Notes under the pieces: generated by a model | Seen by the model: the letters and a program-made list of their open reading frames with translations, nothing else | The model's database searches: none | Told to the model about the DNA's origin: nothing | Position numbers and translations under genes: made by a program | Part shown: positions 10,741 to 21,429 of the stretch, piece by piece | How positions within the stretch are numbered: the stretch's first letter is position 1 | Layout: every line of letters begins with the position of its first letter | Source of the DNA: Nilaparvata lugens | Lineage: Eukaryota; Arthropoda; Insecta; Hemiptera; Delphacidae | Direction: 5' to 3' | Length of the DNA stretch: 64,000 bases | Assembly (NCBI RefSeq): GCF_014356525.2 | Contig: NC_052505.1 | Span: 3,889,890 to 3,953,889 of the forward strand

Positions 10741-11430
10741 TGTTGACATGAATGTCCATGTCTCACGTCGCCTCGTTACGAGAATCACAGCGAGCATTTT
10801 ATAAAAAGAAGCCGTTTTGAGAGAGAAGAAATCGTCAGCTGTCCAGCTATTAATAAATCAAAGAGAGCGGAGCAGAGGAGCTCTCAGTCTCAAACAGTAG
10901 CACTGATCTAGCGAGCTCGATGTTCATCATTTACTCTGTTATCAGTGTCGTTTTGTTAGATTAGTTTAGTTGCGTTCCTTCAAATTTAAATTTTAAAGAG
11001 CTGTATTGTTTCGTTATTATCTTACAACAGTAGTTTTTTGAGGTCATTTGAATTTGAATCAGTCTCAAACATTAGAGTCTAGCGAGCTCAAATTTTATCA
11101 TTATTTTGTTATCAGTGTCGTTCTGTTATTTATTTAGGGGCGGTCCTTCAAATTATAATTTTATCATTATTCTTTCGTTATGATCTTACAACAGTAGTTT
11201 AATAGCGGTACGTCAAATTTGAATTTAAATCCAGCTGCTTCTGTTATCAGTTTCGTTTACTTAGATTAGTTTAGTAGCGGTCATCAAATTTCAATTTAAA
11301 TTCAGCTGCTTCTGTTATCAGTTTCGTTTACTTAGATTAGTTTAGTAGCGGTCATCAAATTTCAATTTAAATCCAGCTGCTTCTGTTATCAGTTTCGTTT
11401 TCTTAGATTAATTTAGTTGCGATCCTTCAA
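10741..11430 (+). repeat. Tandem-duplicated block with TATA box and poly-A signal; possible LTR remnant
   Basis: It starts TGTTGACATGAATGTCC and has TTTTATAAAAAG at about 10798 and AATAAA near 10855. From about 10888 there are two imperfect units of about 170 bp (CTCAAACA.TAG, TCTAGCGAGCTC, TTATCTTACAACAGTAGTTT or close variants). These are followed by three units of about 70 bp around CTGCTTCTGTTATCAGTTTC (about 11230, 11300, 11375). TG start, TATA and poly-A signal would fit a solo LTR, but I could not find a matching target duplication. It lies in intron 1 of the PDZ gene, so an alternative promoter is the other option. Confidence 0.4.
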
Positions 11431-11449
11431 ATTTGAAGGCGCTGCTCAC

Positions 11450-11554
11450 CTTATCTATAAGAATAGAAGAGTCAGGGCCAGCACACAGCGAGAAGCCCCA
11501 TGCAATTCGCGAGTCATTCTTCTGCAGTAAAATGTCCAGCACCTTTTGCGACAT
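11450..11554 (-). CDS. PDZ-domain protein gene, exon 1 coding part (first half of the PDZ domain)
   Basis: The proposed start ATG is at 11554 and the donor is AAG|GTGAGC, with the last coding base at 11450. This gives 35 codons beginning MSQKVLDILLQ and containing RIAWGFSLCAGPDSSILIDK. The WGF carboxylate-binding-loop region is followed directly by exon 2 (VWPGALA). Together they form one N-terminal PDZ domain of about 80 residues, as in Zasp/PDLIM-type proteins. The tail is outside the window, so the family cannot be fixed. PDZ domains bind C-terminal peptides and this protein is probably a cytoskeletal or junctional adaptor (inference). The frame is open upstream, so an earlier start cannot be excluded, but the PDZ domain begins right here. 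Within the window the gene codes for about 811 residues. Confidence 0.75.
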
Positions 11555-11700
11555 CTCTTCGCTCGCACCACGTACAATTGATCTGAGGGCTACTGATAAC
11601 CGACTGATGGAAGGCCACTGATGTAAGACTGATGGAAGGCCACTGATAACCGACCGACTGACTGATTGCAAGCCTTTGACGAGCCGACGCACGCACGCAC
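11555..11700 (-). promoter_or_regulatory. Putative initiator cluster upstream of the PDZ gene
   Basis: On the minus strand the stretch just upstream of the start codon carries ATCAGT five times between about 11590 and 11650, in imperfect duplicates (CCTTCCATCAGTCGGTTATC-like). TCAGT is the core arthropod initiator. Sequence to the right (11700-11800) is GC-richer than the neighbourhood. This supports a transcription start here but is inference. Confidence 0.35.
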
Positions 11701-12081
11701 TGACATTAATTCGCTGGCACGCGCGGTAAACAATTCTTGGCTCGAGCCGCGTTTGTCTTTGGCAACAGCGGGTGGTCTATCGGAGGGGGGTCGAGCGGTT
11801 CAACTCAGCTCTTATCAGCTCTTACAAACCTGCATTCACTCGGAAAGAAACAAAATTCAGTTTGTGCATCGCACAGATCAGCAGATCAAAAATTACGGTA
11901 TCTCTTTCAAACACACACAAACCTGCATTCGCTCGAATAGAAACACAATACTGTAATTCAGTTGCTGCTCTACTTGAACAATATTGTAAAGATTATCTGA
12001 AATGATTAGTTACCGGTATTATGATGCGCTATCAAAAAGATAATAAATGGAAAATAGAGAAGGAAAGAAGTATTCTTAAAC

Positions 12082-12640
12082 TATAGTGAGGTCCACGTTA
12101 TAATAACAGTGGAGAAAGATAGGAGAACAACGTTGCCGATAAAAAAAATATATTTAAGAAATATATTTCTTGTCAATGCCTTCTATAGACGGTAGATGAT
12201 ACAGGTTTATTGATGAAATATCAACTGTTCATTCTCGTTTAAAATAATCAATGATATTTTATTAAGCAAGAAATTATATTTTTCAACAAATTCATAATGA
12301 ATTTTCATAATATTAAGATAAACTATTTTGTTAATTAATTATTAATTCTACATTGTTAAAAGACGATCTGACAACAGAGCAAAGCGAGAAAGAGATAAAA
12401 TAATCAATTATATTTTATTAAGCAAGAAATTATATTTTTCAAAAATTTCATAATGAATTTTCATAATTACGATGAACTATTTTGTTAATTAATTATTAAT
12501 TCTACATTGTTAAAAGACGATCTGGCAACAGAGCAAAGCGAGAAAGAGATAGTGCTATCCGCTTTCTTGAATGATAGACAAGGATAGCAATAGCATTGTT
12601 GATCACAAACACAGCCATTATAACGTGCACCTCACTATAA
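12082..12640 (+). mobile_element. MITE M1 copy 2, with an internal tandem duplication
   Basis: The ends are TATAGTGAGGTCCACGTT and ACGTGCACCTCACTATA. This copy is longer than the usual 370 bp because the segment starting AAAATAATCAA at 12241 is repeated from 12397 (period about 156 bp). There is no coding capacity. Confidence 0.8.
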
Positions 12641-12840
12641 TCATTGAAAACCCAGCACATTCACTCAAATAAAACAAAATTTAGTTTGTGGATTATACAG
12701 ATTGACAGATCAAAAATTACGGTGTCTCGAATAATTATAGATTAAGATCAAGATGCATTTAACAAAAAGATGATAAATATAAAATGGGGAATGGAATGAG
12801 TATTTTTAGAAACTAATAATTGAAAACCCAGCTCTTAGTC

Positions 12841-13686
12841 CAGTGGTCCTCAAAGTGTGGGGCGCGATGAATGCTCAGTGGGGGAGGGGGGGGGCGCAAA
12901 GCTTGGTTGGAAATTTTTTTAAATTTACTTCTAAAATAATTACGATAAGCTATCTTTCTATTTTTAAAATTACATGTGAGTAATTTTTACTCATAAAATA
13001 TTTATATCAACCGTATTGTCAAATCCAAATTCTCAATCAATAAGTGATCCCTCAACATGATAAAAAAAGAAAACCTCATTGATCTCCAAGGTGTCTTTGC
13101 GCTTAAAATGAAGTTTGAAGAATATTCTCTTACATCCTTCTGGATTGGTGTGCAAAAGGAACACCCAATTTTCAGTGAAAAGGCATTGAAGATATAGACT
13201 ATTTGCTACAATTTATTCGTGTGAAACTGGGGTTTCTGCTCTAGCTGCCATGAAAAGTGAATAAAGACCAAGAATGGATGTGACCCAGGAACATAGAGTA
13301 GCGTTATCGGAGCTGACACCTCGTTTCAACAAGCTCTGTGCGAAAAAACAAGCTCATCCTTCACACTGACGCTCTTTGTTTTGTTAATTTCTATGGGAAA
13401 CAAAAATAACAACTATGTACTATAGTAGCTGTAGTACCTGAATAAATTATAAATTTATTGTTTGTATGGAATTTGTTGTTTTATTATGATTGAAACTATT
13501 GCAACATTGGGTTATGTATAGAATGTGCAAAACTCAACTAAATATATTGAGTGTAAAATATGTAGGTATACGTATATGTGTACCTACAACATGTATATGT
13601 AGTCTATGCTAATACATGTAGGGGGTCCGGCTTACAGCTGAATTTTGCAGGGGGGGGGCTTGAAGTAAAAAGTTTGAGAACCACTG
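12841..13686 (+). mobile_element. Non-autonomous hAT element with transposase dimerisation-domain remnant
   Basis: It begins CAGTGGTCCTCAAAGTG and ends GTTTGAGAACCACTG, imperfect inverted termini of the ZBED/Tip100-like hAT type. It is flanked on both sides by the perfect 8-bp duplication TCTTAGTC (12833-12840 and 13687-13694), the hAT hallmark. About 13080-13370 keeps the C-terminal hAT dimerisation region in decayed form (FWIGVQKEHPIFSEKAL; SALAAMKSE, then a stop, then RPRMDVTQEHRVALSEL), ending in a normal stop. Confidence 0.85.
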
Positions 13687-14122
13687 TCTTAGTCGAAAAG
13701 AATCACTATTCAGTTGGTGCATATTGAATGAACAATACTACGCAGGAGATTAACGGATCAAAGATACCAAGAAAAAGGATCAAAGACACCAAGACTCAGA
13801 TGCATTATCAAAAAGATGATAAATAGAGAGCAAATAATGAAAGAAAGAGAGAAAGATGATGAACAGAGAGCAGGAAAGAAGTATTATAATACTAATCTTT
13901 TAATTTTAGTTGAGTTACTTTTGGTAAATTCAATAACTTTCTCAAAATTTGATATTTTCAGAAAATTTTGTTGTATTCAATAAACAATACCATGATGAAT
14001 TTATCCTCAAAATTGAATAAATTTATCTCTTCTTCTTTATCTTCTATCATTCGATTGGTAGGCAGCTATCCATCGGTTTCTGTCCAGAGCTGTACTTTTC
14101 AGTTGGATGTATCCCTAGATCC

Positions 14123-14493
14123 CTATAGTGAGGTCCACGTTATAATGGCAGTGTTTGTTTAGCAATGGTATTGCTATCCTTGTCTATCATTCAACAAATC
14201 GGATAGCGCTATCTCTTTCTCGCTTTGCTCTGTTGTCAGATCACCTTTAACAATGTAGAATTAATAATAAATTAACAAAATATTTCATTAAAATTATGAA
14301 AATTCATTATTAAAAAATATAATGTCTTGCTTAATAAAATATAATTGATTATTTTAAACGAGAATGAACACTTAATATTACATCAACAAACCTGTAACAG
14401 CTACCGTCTATAGAAGGCATTGACAAGACTCGTTCGGCAACGTTTTTCTCCTGTCTTTCTCCACTGCCATTATAACGTGGACCTCACTATAGA
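14123..14493 (-). mobile_element. MITE M1 copy 3, intact
   Basis: It has perfect or near-perfect terminal repeats CTATAGTGAGGTCCACG ... CGTGGACCTCACTATAG and is about 370 bp long, with TA at both borders. Inside are TTGCTATCCTTGTCTATCAT and GATAGCGCTATCTC. It serves as the reference copy for the family and is inverted relative to copies 1, 2 and 7. Confidence 0.85.
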
Positions 14494-14494
14494 T

Positions 14495-15310
14495 ATTTCA
14501 TCTCTTACCAAATTTGAAACGATCTGTCCCAAAAATTCAAACTTCAGGCGCTCATATCTCAGAAAATAATGATCGGAAAAAATGTTTTCGCCACACTGCA
14601 CAGAAAGCAGCTGTTTTCCAGTCCCTACGTAGATCTGAAAGACCTTGTTTGCAGACGACTCTCGTCTGACGTCAGAAAAGGGTTTCTTTCTAGCCGCTAA
14701 CATGGACTCCGTAGTTAATAAGTCATCCGCTAGATCGGGCGAGTGTCAACATTCTTCATCTGAAGTTGCAAATATTTCAGTTCGAGTTTCAAATCAAACT
14801 AATTCAGCATTCGCTTCGCAACCATTTTTATTCAATTATTTATTGTTGATTAGCGCATTCCGAATTTCCAAAAATGCTTGAAAATGATGACGCCCGTGAT
14901 ATTCCAAGTGAAATTTTAAAAGAATCTGAAATCCTGACTGCAAATCTTCTACTACTAAAATCAAGAGATAGGTACAATAACTTAACGAGTATTCTTTATT
15001 TATTTTGTCAGCAATACCTGTAGTGTGGCGAAAAATATTGTTTGCACCACGGGCAAAAATGTTTTTCCGGCTCTCAATCTTTTCTAGTCTTCGGCTTCGG
15101 ACTTGAAAACCGATTTCGAGCCGGAAAAATCTCATTTTCTGCTCTAGGTGCGAAATATACTATTTCCAGTGAAAGCTTGATAGAAGCTACAAATCAATCA
15201 ACTTTGAAAAATATCACCAGTAGAAAGTTGTTTCATCCTTTGCACAGCCTTAATACTGATTGGCCGAGTATATCAATAATATTGTTAGCTTTTTTGTTAC
15301 TTATTTGAAT
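14495..15310. repeat. Unclassified dispersed repeat
   Basis: It contains CCGGCTCTCAATCTTTTCTA, GAAAACCGATTTCGAGCCGG and GGTGCGAAATATACTATT, which recur in inverted orientation at about 21835-22000. The stretch also holds CGCCACACTG motifs at both ends (about 14591 and 15015). No coding sequence is supported. Confidence 0.5.
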
Positions 15311-15697
15311 TAATAATAATAATGAATTCAAATTCAAATTCAAATTTATTGATTCTCAAAAAAAATATACAACACTTTCAAGACAAAAAATATATATATA
15401 TATATATAAGAATCTACACCTGCAAGGAAACCCTGTGCGCAGGTGTGAGTTGCAATATAAATGTTTTTCAAAAATATTTAACAAAAATGATCCAAAACAA
15501 ATTTCTTGAAAAAAATACAGAATTAAAACTAGTACTTAATAATAAAGAGGGTACTAAAAATAAAGGAACGGAAGGAGAAAAGACGGAAAAGGCCAAGAAG
15601 AAAGAAGAAGACGAAGAAGAAGGAGAATGAAGAAGAAGGGAACGGTAAGAGGTAGGTAAGTCAACTGCAACCATGGAGTAGACGAAAATTAGTTTAT

Positions 15698-18647
15698 TTA
15701 AAACAATTTTTCCTCGATTTTATTTGCTATTATCCATTTATCTATGTCTGATCTAAGCCTTTGGTTTATGTTTGTTTTTTCAAGAATATTTAAGGGAATG
15801 TGGTTTATTAATTTATTTGAAATATAAGAAAACTGTCTCCTACACACATTCAAGTCCATTCTGACAAATTGGAAAATGTCTCGCGCGGGACGCAAGCCCA
15901 AAAGAGATTCTCGAGGTTCAAATAAATTTTTATTTTTTATAATATATAGTACCAAATTTTTTATGAAAAGTTGTCGAACTGTTAAAACCTTGAACTCCCT
16001 GAATAAATCTTTTGTTGGAAAAAGTCTGGGTTTGCCTAGAATAGTTTTTAAAAGATGTTTTTGAATAATGAAAAGTTTTGTGAAATGCGCATTCAAAGCT
16101 CCCCCCAAGCCCGTATGCCATATTGAAAAGCGGATTGAGCATACGAATAATAGATTAGTTTAGCTATTTTTATATTGCTCAGTTGTCTAATTTGGTGAAA
16201 TTTGTAGATAAGGAATTTTAGTTTGGAACACATGTTATTAATTTGATTATCCCACCTTAAGTGTGGATCCAACAAGATACCCAGGTACTTAACTTTTTTT
16301 TCTTTTTGAATTTTCTGACAAGAACAGCAGCTAAGAAGTCTATGGTCGTTACAGTTTAATCGATGGATTTTTATACTGTCTATTGTTCGTGGTTGAGTAA
16401 GGGAATTGGGTGAAAATAACATGAAGACGCTTTTAGTTGTGTTGAGGGTTAATATGTGTTGATTAAGCCAAGAGAACGCCAATCTGAGTCCACTTTCCGC
16501 TGCAATTTTTACATCATCCCATGAGTTTTCAGTGAAAGTTAGAGCAGTGTCGTCTGCAAATGATATTATATCACAATTTCTTATATTTAATTTAAGGAGA
16601 TCATTGATATAGATTAAGAACAAAATGGGAGATAGGACAGTACCTTGCGGCAGACCAAAATCAGTGAGTTTCATATTGCTTGTGTTGAGTATCTGAGATC
16701 GATTTGACAGGTAACTCTTGAATAATATTAGTGGTATTCCCCTAATCCCCAGGTGTTCCATTTTTTCCAGAAGTCGTTTTTGAGAGATAGTGTCAAATGC
16801 CTTGGCTAAATCCAAGAATACTGTCAACGTTTTTTCTTATTATTAAAGTTTTTTGTTATAATTTGTAATAATCTGGTGATGGCATCCTCTGTAGATTTAC
16901 CGGGCTGGAATCCATACTGGTTTTCATTAATAATGTTGAATTTATTCAGATAGCCTAATAATCTTTTTTTAATTATCTTCTCCATTACTTTGGCTAAGTT
17001 ATTCATCAGACTAATAGGACGGTAGTTGGTAGGGTTGGACGGATCACCTGATTTATGGATAGGAACAATTTTGGCAACTTTGAACTGTCTTGGAAAATGA
17101 CCCACCTCGAAACATTTGTTGATGATACGTTTGAGAGGTTTTGTAATTGAGGGAGCAATCTTCTTTAGACAAGTAGCTGTTAGATTGTCCACTCCAGGAG
17201 CAGAATTACCTTTGAGAGAATTTATTGTGGCCAATATTTCCTCATCATCTGTATAAGCCAAAAAGAAGGAACTATACGATGGAATTGTAGTATCAACAAA
17301 TGTATGTTGTATAGGGTTATCATTAATTAGTTTATTGGCATACAACTCACCTACATGTGCAAAATGATGATTAAGAACATCGGACTCAATCTTAGGCGTA
17401 CAAATCTCTCTTTTAGTGTTGAGTAAATCATTTATACACTCCCATATTTTTTTTGAGTTTCCTTTGCATTTCGATAGTTTATTATTATAGAAGTCATATT
17501 TACATTGTTTAATCATATTATTTAAGATGTTTCTATAATTTATATACTGCGATTTTAGAATGGAGTTGAAAGGCTGTTTTTTAAGAGTTTGGTACATGAG
17601 ATCACGTTTCCTTATTGAAATAATTAGTCCAGTTGTAATCCAAGGCTTGAGAGGTTTCAGTTTGTGGGGTACTAGTTTCACATAAGTTTCCTTTTTTATC
17701 TCTGTATTTAATCTGTTCATGAAGTAATCGATCGCGTCATCAATACTCGAGTCAACCAATGCATCCAAATCCGACCAATTGCAATTTTTTAAATTCTTTA
17801 TAAGATTATTATAGTGTAAAAATTCCTTGTTATCTGTTGTTTGTTGTGTCATTTTTACATTTTCATACAAGCCTAAATTCATGCAAGTTAAATAGTGATC
17901 AGTTACACTTGTTTTTATTACCGAGCCAATTGTTGTATCACTGGAAAAAGAACTATTTTTAAAGAAAAAGTGGTCTATACATGATTGGGAACCGTTTGAC
18001 TCACGCGTGGGCTTGTTTATAAAAGATTTGAAACCATTTGAAGAAAGTAAATTAAAATATTCGTTTGTTAAGTTGGTGTTTCGGTTTAAATCAATGTTGA
18101 TATCGCCAGTTATTATTATGTTCGGACTGTTAGTTTTGTTTAGGTAATCAATGCACTCATTCAAACTATTCAGGAAAATAGTTAGATTAGAAGAAGGGGA
18201 CCGATATATAGCGACAATAGTTAATCTGATATTTGATTTCTGTATGACATCAAGTATTAGAGAATTTGATTCCAATATGTCATAGTTTATACATTCAATT
18301 TTCAAGATATTTTTACTAAACACGCAAATTCCATCACATTTATTTAAGTTACCCGGAACGCTTTGAACCGAATAATCATTCAAATTATAATTGAAAAGGT
18401 TATTATCAACAACCCAGGTTTCGCTCAGGACAATTATATCAAATTTTGTTTCACAGTTTTGTATAATGTAAGCAAAATCATCAAAGTTTCGATTCATGCT
18501 CCTTATATTCATGTGGCAAATATTAAAAAAGTTGTCACATAATTTATCAACATAATCATGGGGCTTAAAGTTGAAAATATCATCTACTTCTATCGTTTCA
18601 TAAGATTCCAATAAGAGTTCATCTTCAAAGTTGTTGATCAGTACCAT
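15698..18647 (-). pseudogene. LINE A ORF2: endonuclease-reverse transcriptase, two frameshifts
   Basis: The first part (18647-16824) carries the APE-type endonuclease (FNICHMNIRSMNRNF, LSETWVV, GDINIDL, SVTDHY) and the RT fingers (YRPISLMNNLAKVMEKII, ENQYGFQPGKSTEDA). The second frame (16827-16093) continues with FLDLAKAFDTI, FGLPQGTVLSPILF and the catalytic SFADDTAL. The third frame (16108-15698) holds the C-terminal block (FIIQKHLLKTILGKPR). The first break falls at an A6 run (about 16836) and the second at a G6 run (about 16101). Either run would be repaired by one base, so the copy is recent or the breaks are sequencing errors. Confidence 0.85.
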
Positions 18648-18919
18648 AGAAATTTTTTTTTTAAGAAAAGGAGAGGTTAAGGAGGTTGAGGTGAGAAAAA
18701 GAAGAAGAAAAAAAAACGAAATTTAACAAAAAATGTCTTGGTGGCGCAACGAAGACCACAAGAAACAGTAAGAAACAAAAAATGAAATGTCTTCCTATAT
18801 TTTTGTGGAAGTAGAGAAGAAAAAAAAAATAATGATGACAGCACTCACAGTTTTCTCCGCTACACAGATCGCCACACTGAGAATACATACACTTTACTCC
18901 TGTTGAAACTCTCAATGTA

Positions 18920-19798
18920 TTATTCAAACGGTTTGAGGTCTTCATCCTTAGTTATCCGTTTCACTGGAGAATCCTGTTCTTTCCGGACGAAGATCTTTGC
19001 ATCACTGACCCAAACGTAGGCTAACTTATTGTTCTTTTTTAAACTCTTTGCTTTACTCAAGAGAAACTTGTTGTGGGACGTGAGATGATCATTTAGATAA
19101 ATATTTCCCGGTGGAAGGCTACACTTTAGATCGGTGGTATTCAATCGTCCTCTTTTTTTCGCCGCTATTTTCCAATTTAATTTGGTCGATCTAGATGAAA
19201 AACGCACAATAATAGATTTTGTTATATTCTTGGCTGAAGGAACTCTATGGGCGATTGATATCTCGTCTCTCTTAAAAGGTGTACCAATTTCCCTAGCAAC
19301 AGTTTCCAGTATAGCATACACATCCTCACCCGCTGTCTCAGGAATCCCAACGAGTTCCAAATTGTCCAAACGGGTATATTGTTGAAGACTGTTAATGTCG
19401 TTGCGTAGTTTATTATTTTCGGTTTCCAGTTTGTGACATTGTTCTTTTATAGATTTGTTTTCTTCACGCACTTTGTCTATGGATGATTTTAAATTTTCGA
19501 CTGTTGTGTTGAGGGTGGAAATAGTTTTATTTAGTTGACTAAATTTATCATTTATTAATTGAGTCAGCGAGTCTTTAATAGTATTTATAGTAAGTTCAAT
19601 ATCACTATCTGTAGAAGGGGATTTTTCCTTACACTCTTCACACTTCCAAGTTGTTTTTCGTGCTCCGAGTTTTCTGAAGTTTTCCAGTGTACGAACTTTA
19701 GTGCATGTTGGATGAAAAAAGTTGTTACACTCACAGCATTCCAATATTTCCTTCGCGCTATTGAAAGTAGATTTGCACTTGAAACAAGAGTCAGCCAT
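18920..19798 (-). CDS. LINE A ORF1: PHD-finger, coiled-coil RNA-binding protein
   Basis: It codes for 292 residues. Residues 5-56 form a Cys4-His-Cys3 PHD-type zinc finger (C5, C8, C21, C24, H29, C32, C53, C56). About residues 75-145 are a heptad-rich coiled coil (LNTTVENLKSSIDKVREENK). The C-terminal half resembles the L1 ORF1-type RNA-binding region (QQYTRLDNLELVGIPETAGE, then IAHRVPSAK and SIIVRFSSR). ORF1 proteins of this kind coat LINE RNA. The frame is fully open. The start at MADSCFKC is right before the first finger cysteine. Confidence 0.85.
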   Translation of the reverse strand: MADSCFKCKSTFNSAKEILECCECNNFFHPTCTKVRTLENFRKLGARKTTWKCEECKEKSPSTDSDIELTINTIKDSLTQLINDKFSQLNKTISTLNTTVENLKSSIDKVREENKSIKEQCHKLETENNKLRNDINSLQQYTRLDNLELVGIPETAGEDVYAILETVAREIGTPFKRDEISIAHRVPSAKNITKSIIVRFSSRSTKLNWKIAAKKRGRLNTTDLKCSLPPGNIYLNDHLTSHNKFLLSKAKSLKKNNKLAYVWVSDAKIFVRKEQDSPVKRITKDEDLKPFE

Positions 19799-19899
19799 AA
19801 TATTTGAAATTTTTTAATAGTGAGAACAGGAAAAATACTTTTTAAAACTATTTGACGATCTTGCACGGAGATTGCGAGTTTGTCAATAAACTTGTACCG

Positions 19900-20340
19900 A
19901 TAGCATGAACTGTGTTTGAACCGGCATACAGATAACGGAGCTCGAAATGAAAACGACCGTCCGCTCTGATATCTCTATCACAACTGAATGAACTATTGCA
20001 AATGTCTACTGAAATGACTATTAGCAAATGTGAAAACTTGTAACTTATTGATAATATAAAAACTTGATGATTGTTATCTAAATTTGTGAGAGAAATAGTA
20101 GAAGGAGTATCCTTAGTTTTTCTCTCCTGATCAGTGCTTCTTTGTAAAAATTATAAAGAAATACATAAATTATTATTAATAATTATTTCTATCTGTAGAC
20201 TTATTTGAATGATTGAAAATCAAGGAATTCGCACACATAAATCGATATCTTCCAAGCTTTTGCAATAGGAAGGATGATTTACCATAACAAAAAACAGAGC
20301 TTAATTAGATAGAAATGTTGAATGAACTGAATCACAATAG
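19900..20340. other. Intergenic sequence, nothing recognised
   Basis: This is AT-rich sequence between the 5' side of LINE A and the TTAGG-like tract. I see no open frame of note and no repeat I can name; part of it may be the LINE A 5' UTR. Confidence 0.4.
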
Positions 20341-20345
20341 ATAAG

Positions 20346-20405
20346 GGGTTGGGTTAGGTTAGGTTAGGTTAGGTTGAATAATTAGGTTAGGTTAGGTTGA
20401 ATAGG
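20346..20405. repeat. Interstitial telomere-like (TTAGG)n tract
   Basis: Two runs of the insect telomere pentamer in the form GGTTAGGTTAGGTTAGGTTA are separated by a short TTGAATAAT spacer. The tract is too short for a telomere and lies in unique-looking sequence. Confidence 0.8.
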
Positions 20406-20455
20406 TATGGTTGAATAATTAATAGCCACAATACAGAGTAGTAACCAGACAGGAT

Positions 20456-20640
20456 AGCCAAGACTACTAAAGCTGGGTTCACACACAACGGTGACAGTGA
20501 AAATATAATTCTCATGATTTCTAATGGTGTTATTCACACTCACCTGGCCGGGCTGAGTGAGAATAATCCCATAAGAACTGATGTGAATTATATTTTCACT
20601 GTTCACTGTCACTCTTGTGTGCGAATCTATACTCCGTGCA
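20456..20640. mobile_element. Palindromic MITE with TTCACACACAA ends
   Basis: The left arm GGTTCACACACAACGGTGAC and following GTGAAAATATAATTC are the complement of the right arm (GAATTATATTTTCACTG, CACTCTTGTGTGCGAA). The centre is short. There is no coding content. Confidence 0.65.
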
Positions 20641-20754
20641 AAATTACTTTTGACTTGGGAGGGACATGCGCAGCAGAGAAGGCACACAGAGGTGGGGATA
20701 CAACGGCGGTGATGTTGTCGTTCTGAGCCGGCCAGCATTCTCTAATTTCTAGTG

Positions 20755-20880
20755 AGTATTCAATTTTCAATTTATTAAAATACACAAAACAAGACAAAAC
20801 AAAATGCAAAGAATTACAAAACAAATAAAATGTTACAAATATGCACATATTCAAGCGCTCATGTTAAACTTATGGAGTTT
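20755..20880 (-). mobile_element. Truncated LINE 3' tail
   Basis: On the minus strand it reads TATTTGTAACATTTTATTTG ... TTTTGTGTATTTTAATAAAT, matching the tail at about 53790-53870 on the plus strand. It is the end of the same LINE family with its poly-A signal. Confidence 0.6.
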
Positions 20881-21429
20881 CCTCTCTGAAAGCCTTCAGT
20901 CAACTGACTCTAATCGACAAATTGGCAACTGCGCTTCTACCTATGACTCTATCCATCACAGTAATTGACTGATCTCCCTCCATTTCTCAGCGCCGCATAT
21001 TCCTCCAAGTCAAAACTAATTTTGCACGGAGTATAACTTTATTGTTCAAGAATTCGAAGAAACAAAATTATGCTTGACACAAGAGATGAAAGCCAATAAA
21101 TAACACTGAAATCAACCAAGCAGATGTTGAATGATGTTAATTCAATGACTAGCTTACCCCTGAAATGGATGTTAATCGAGGATATCCAGTAAGATAGATG
21201 TTCAAAGAGAATTGATTGAAGATGGAAGGCATGAACAAATAAAAATAGATTTATGTAAGAAGTATCAACATTTATGAAATACTGAGTACTCTACTAAAAT
21301 AAACGGAATGCAAATTCTAACAAATAGAACACACAAAATATCTTATGGTAACAAAACCTACTTACACGTTACTATCTTATAACACTAATCTAATCTAAGA
21401 GCTTGTATAATACAATTAAGGAATGCTGT

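Larger units (their letters stand above)
11820..13895. repeat. Imperfect minisatellite, interrupted by M1 and hAT insertions
   Basis: Units contain AAACCTGCATTCACTCG, a CAGTTTGTGCAT-like stretch, GATCAAAAATTACGGTATCT and GCATTATCAAAAAGATGATA-like stretches. Recognisable units lie at about 11823-11910, 11918-12080, 12645-12835 and 13695-13890. The array is split by M1 copy 2 and by the hAT element at 12841-13686. Confidence 0.6.
15320..19900 (-). mobile_element. LINE A, near full length
   Basis: This is a non-LTR retrotransposon on the minus strand: ORF1 (19798-18920), ORF2 (18647 to about 15698, two frameshifts), a 3' UTR, and a terminal AATAAATTTGAATTTGAA / (TTA)n tail at about 15310-15352. 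The 5' limit is approximate. It lies between the SLC46-like and PDZ genes. The APE endonuclease plus RT layout and the PHD-bearing ORF1 place it near the Jockey/CR1 group. Confidence 0.8.

Noticed and set aside
13968..14162. Small plus-strand open frame ending in M1 copy 3
   Set aside because: It runs into the MITE terminus and has no family resemblance.
20346..20405. True telomere
   Set aside because: The tract is under 70 bp and has gene-bearing sequence on both sides.
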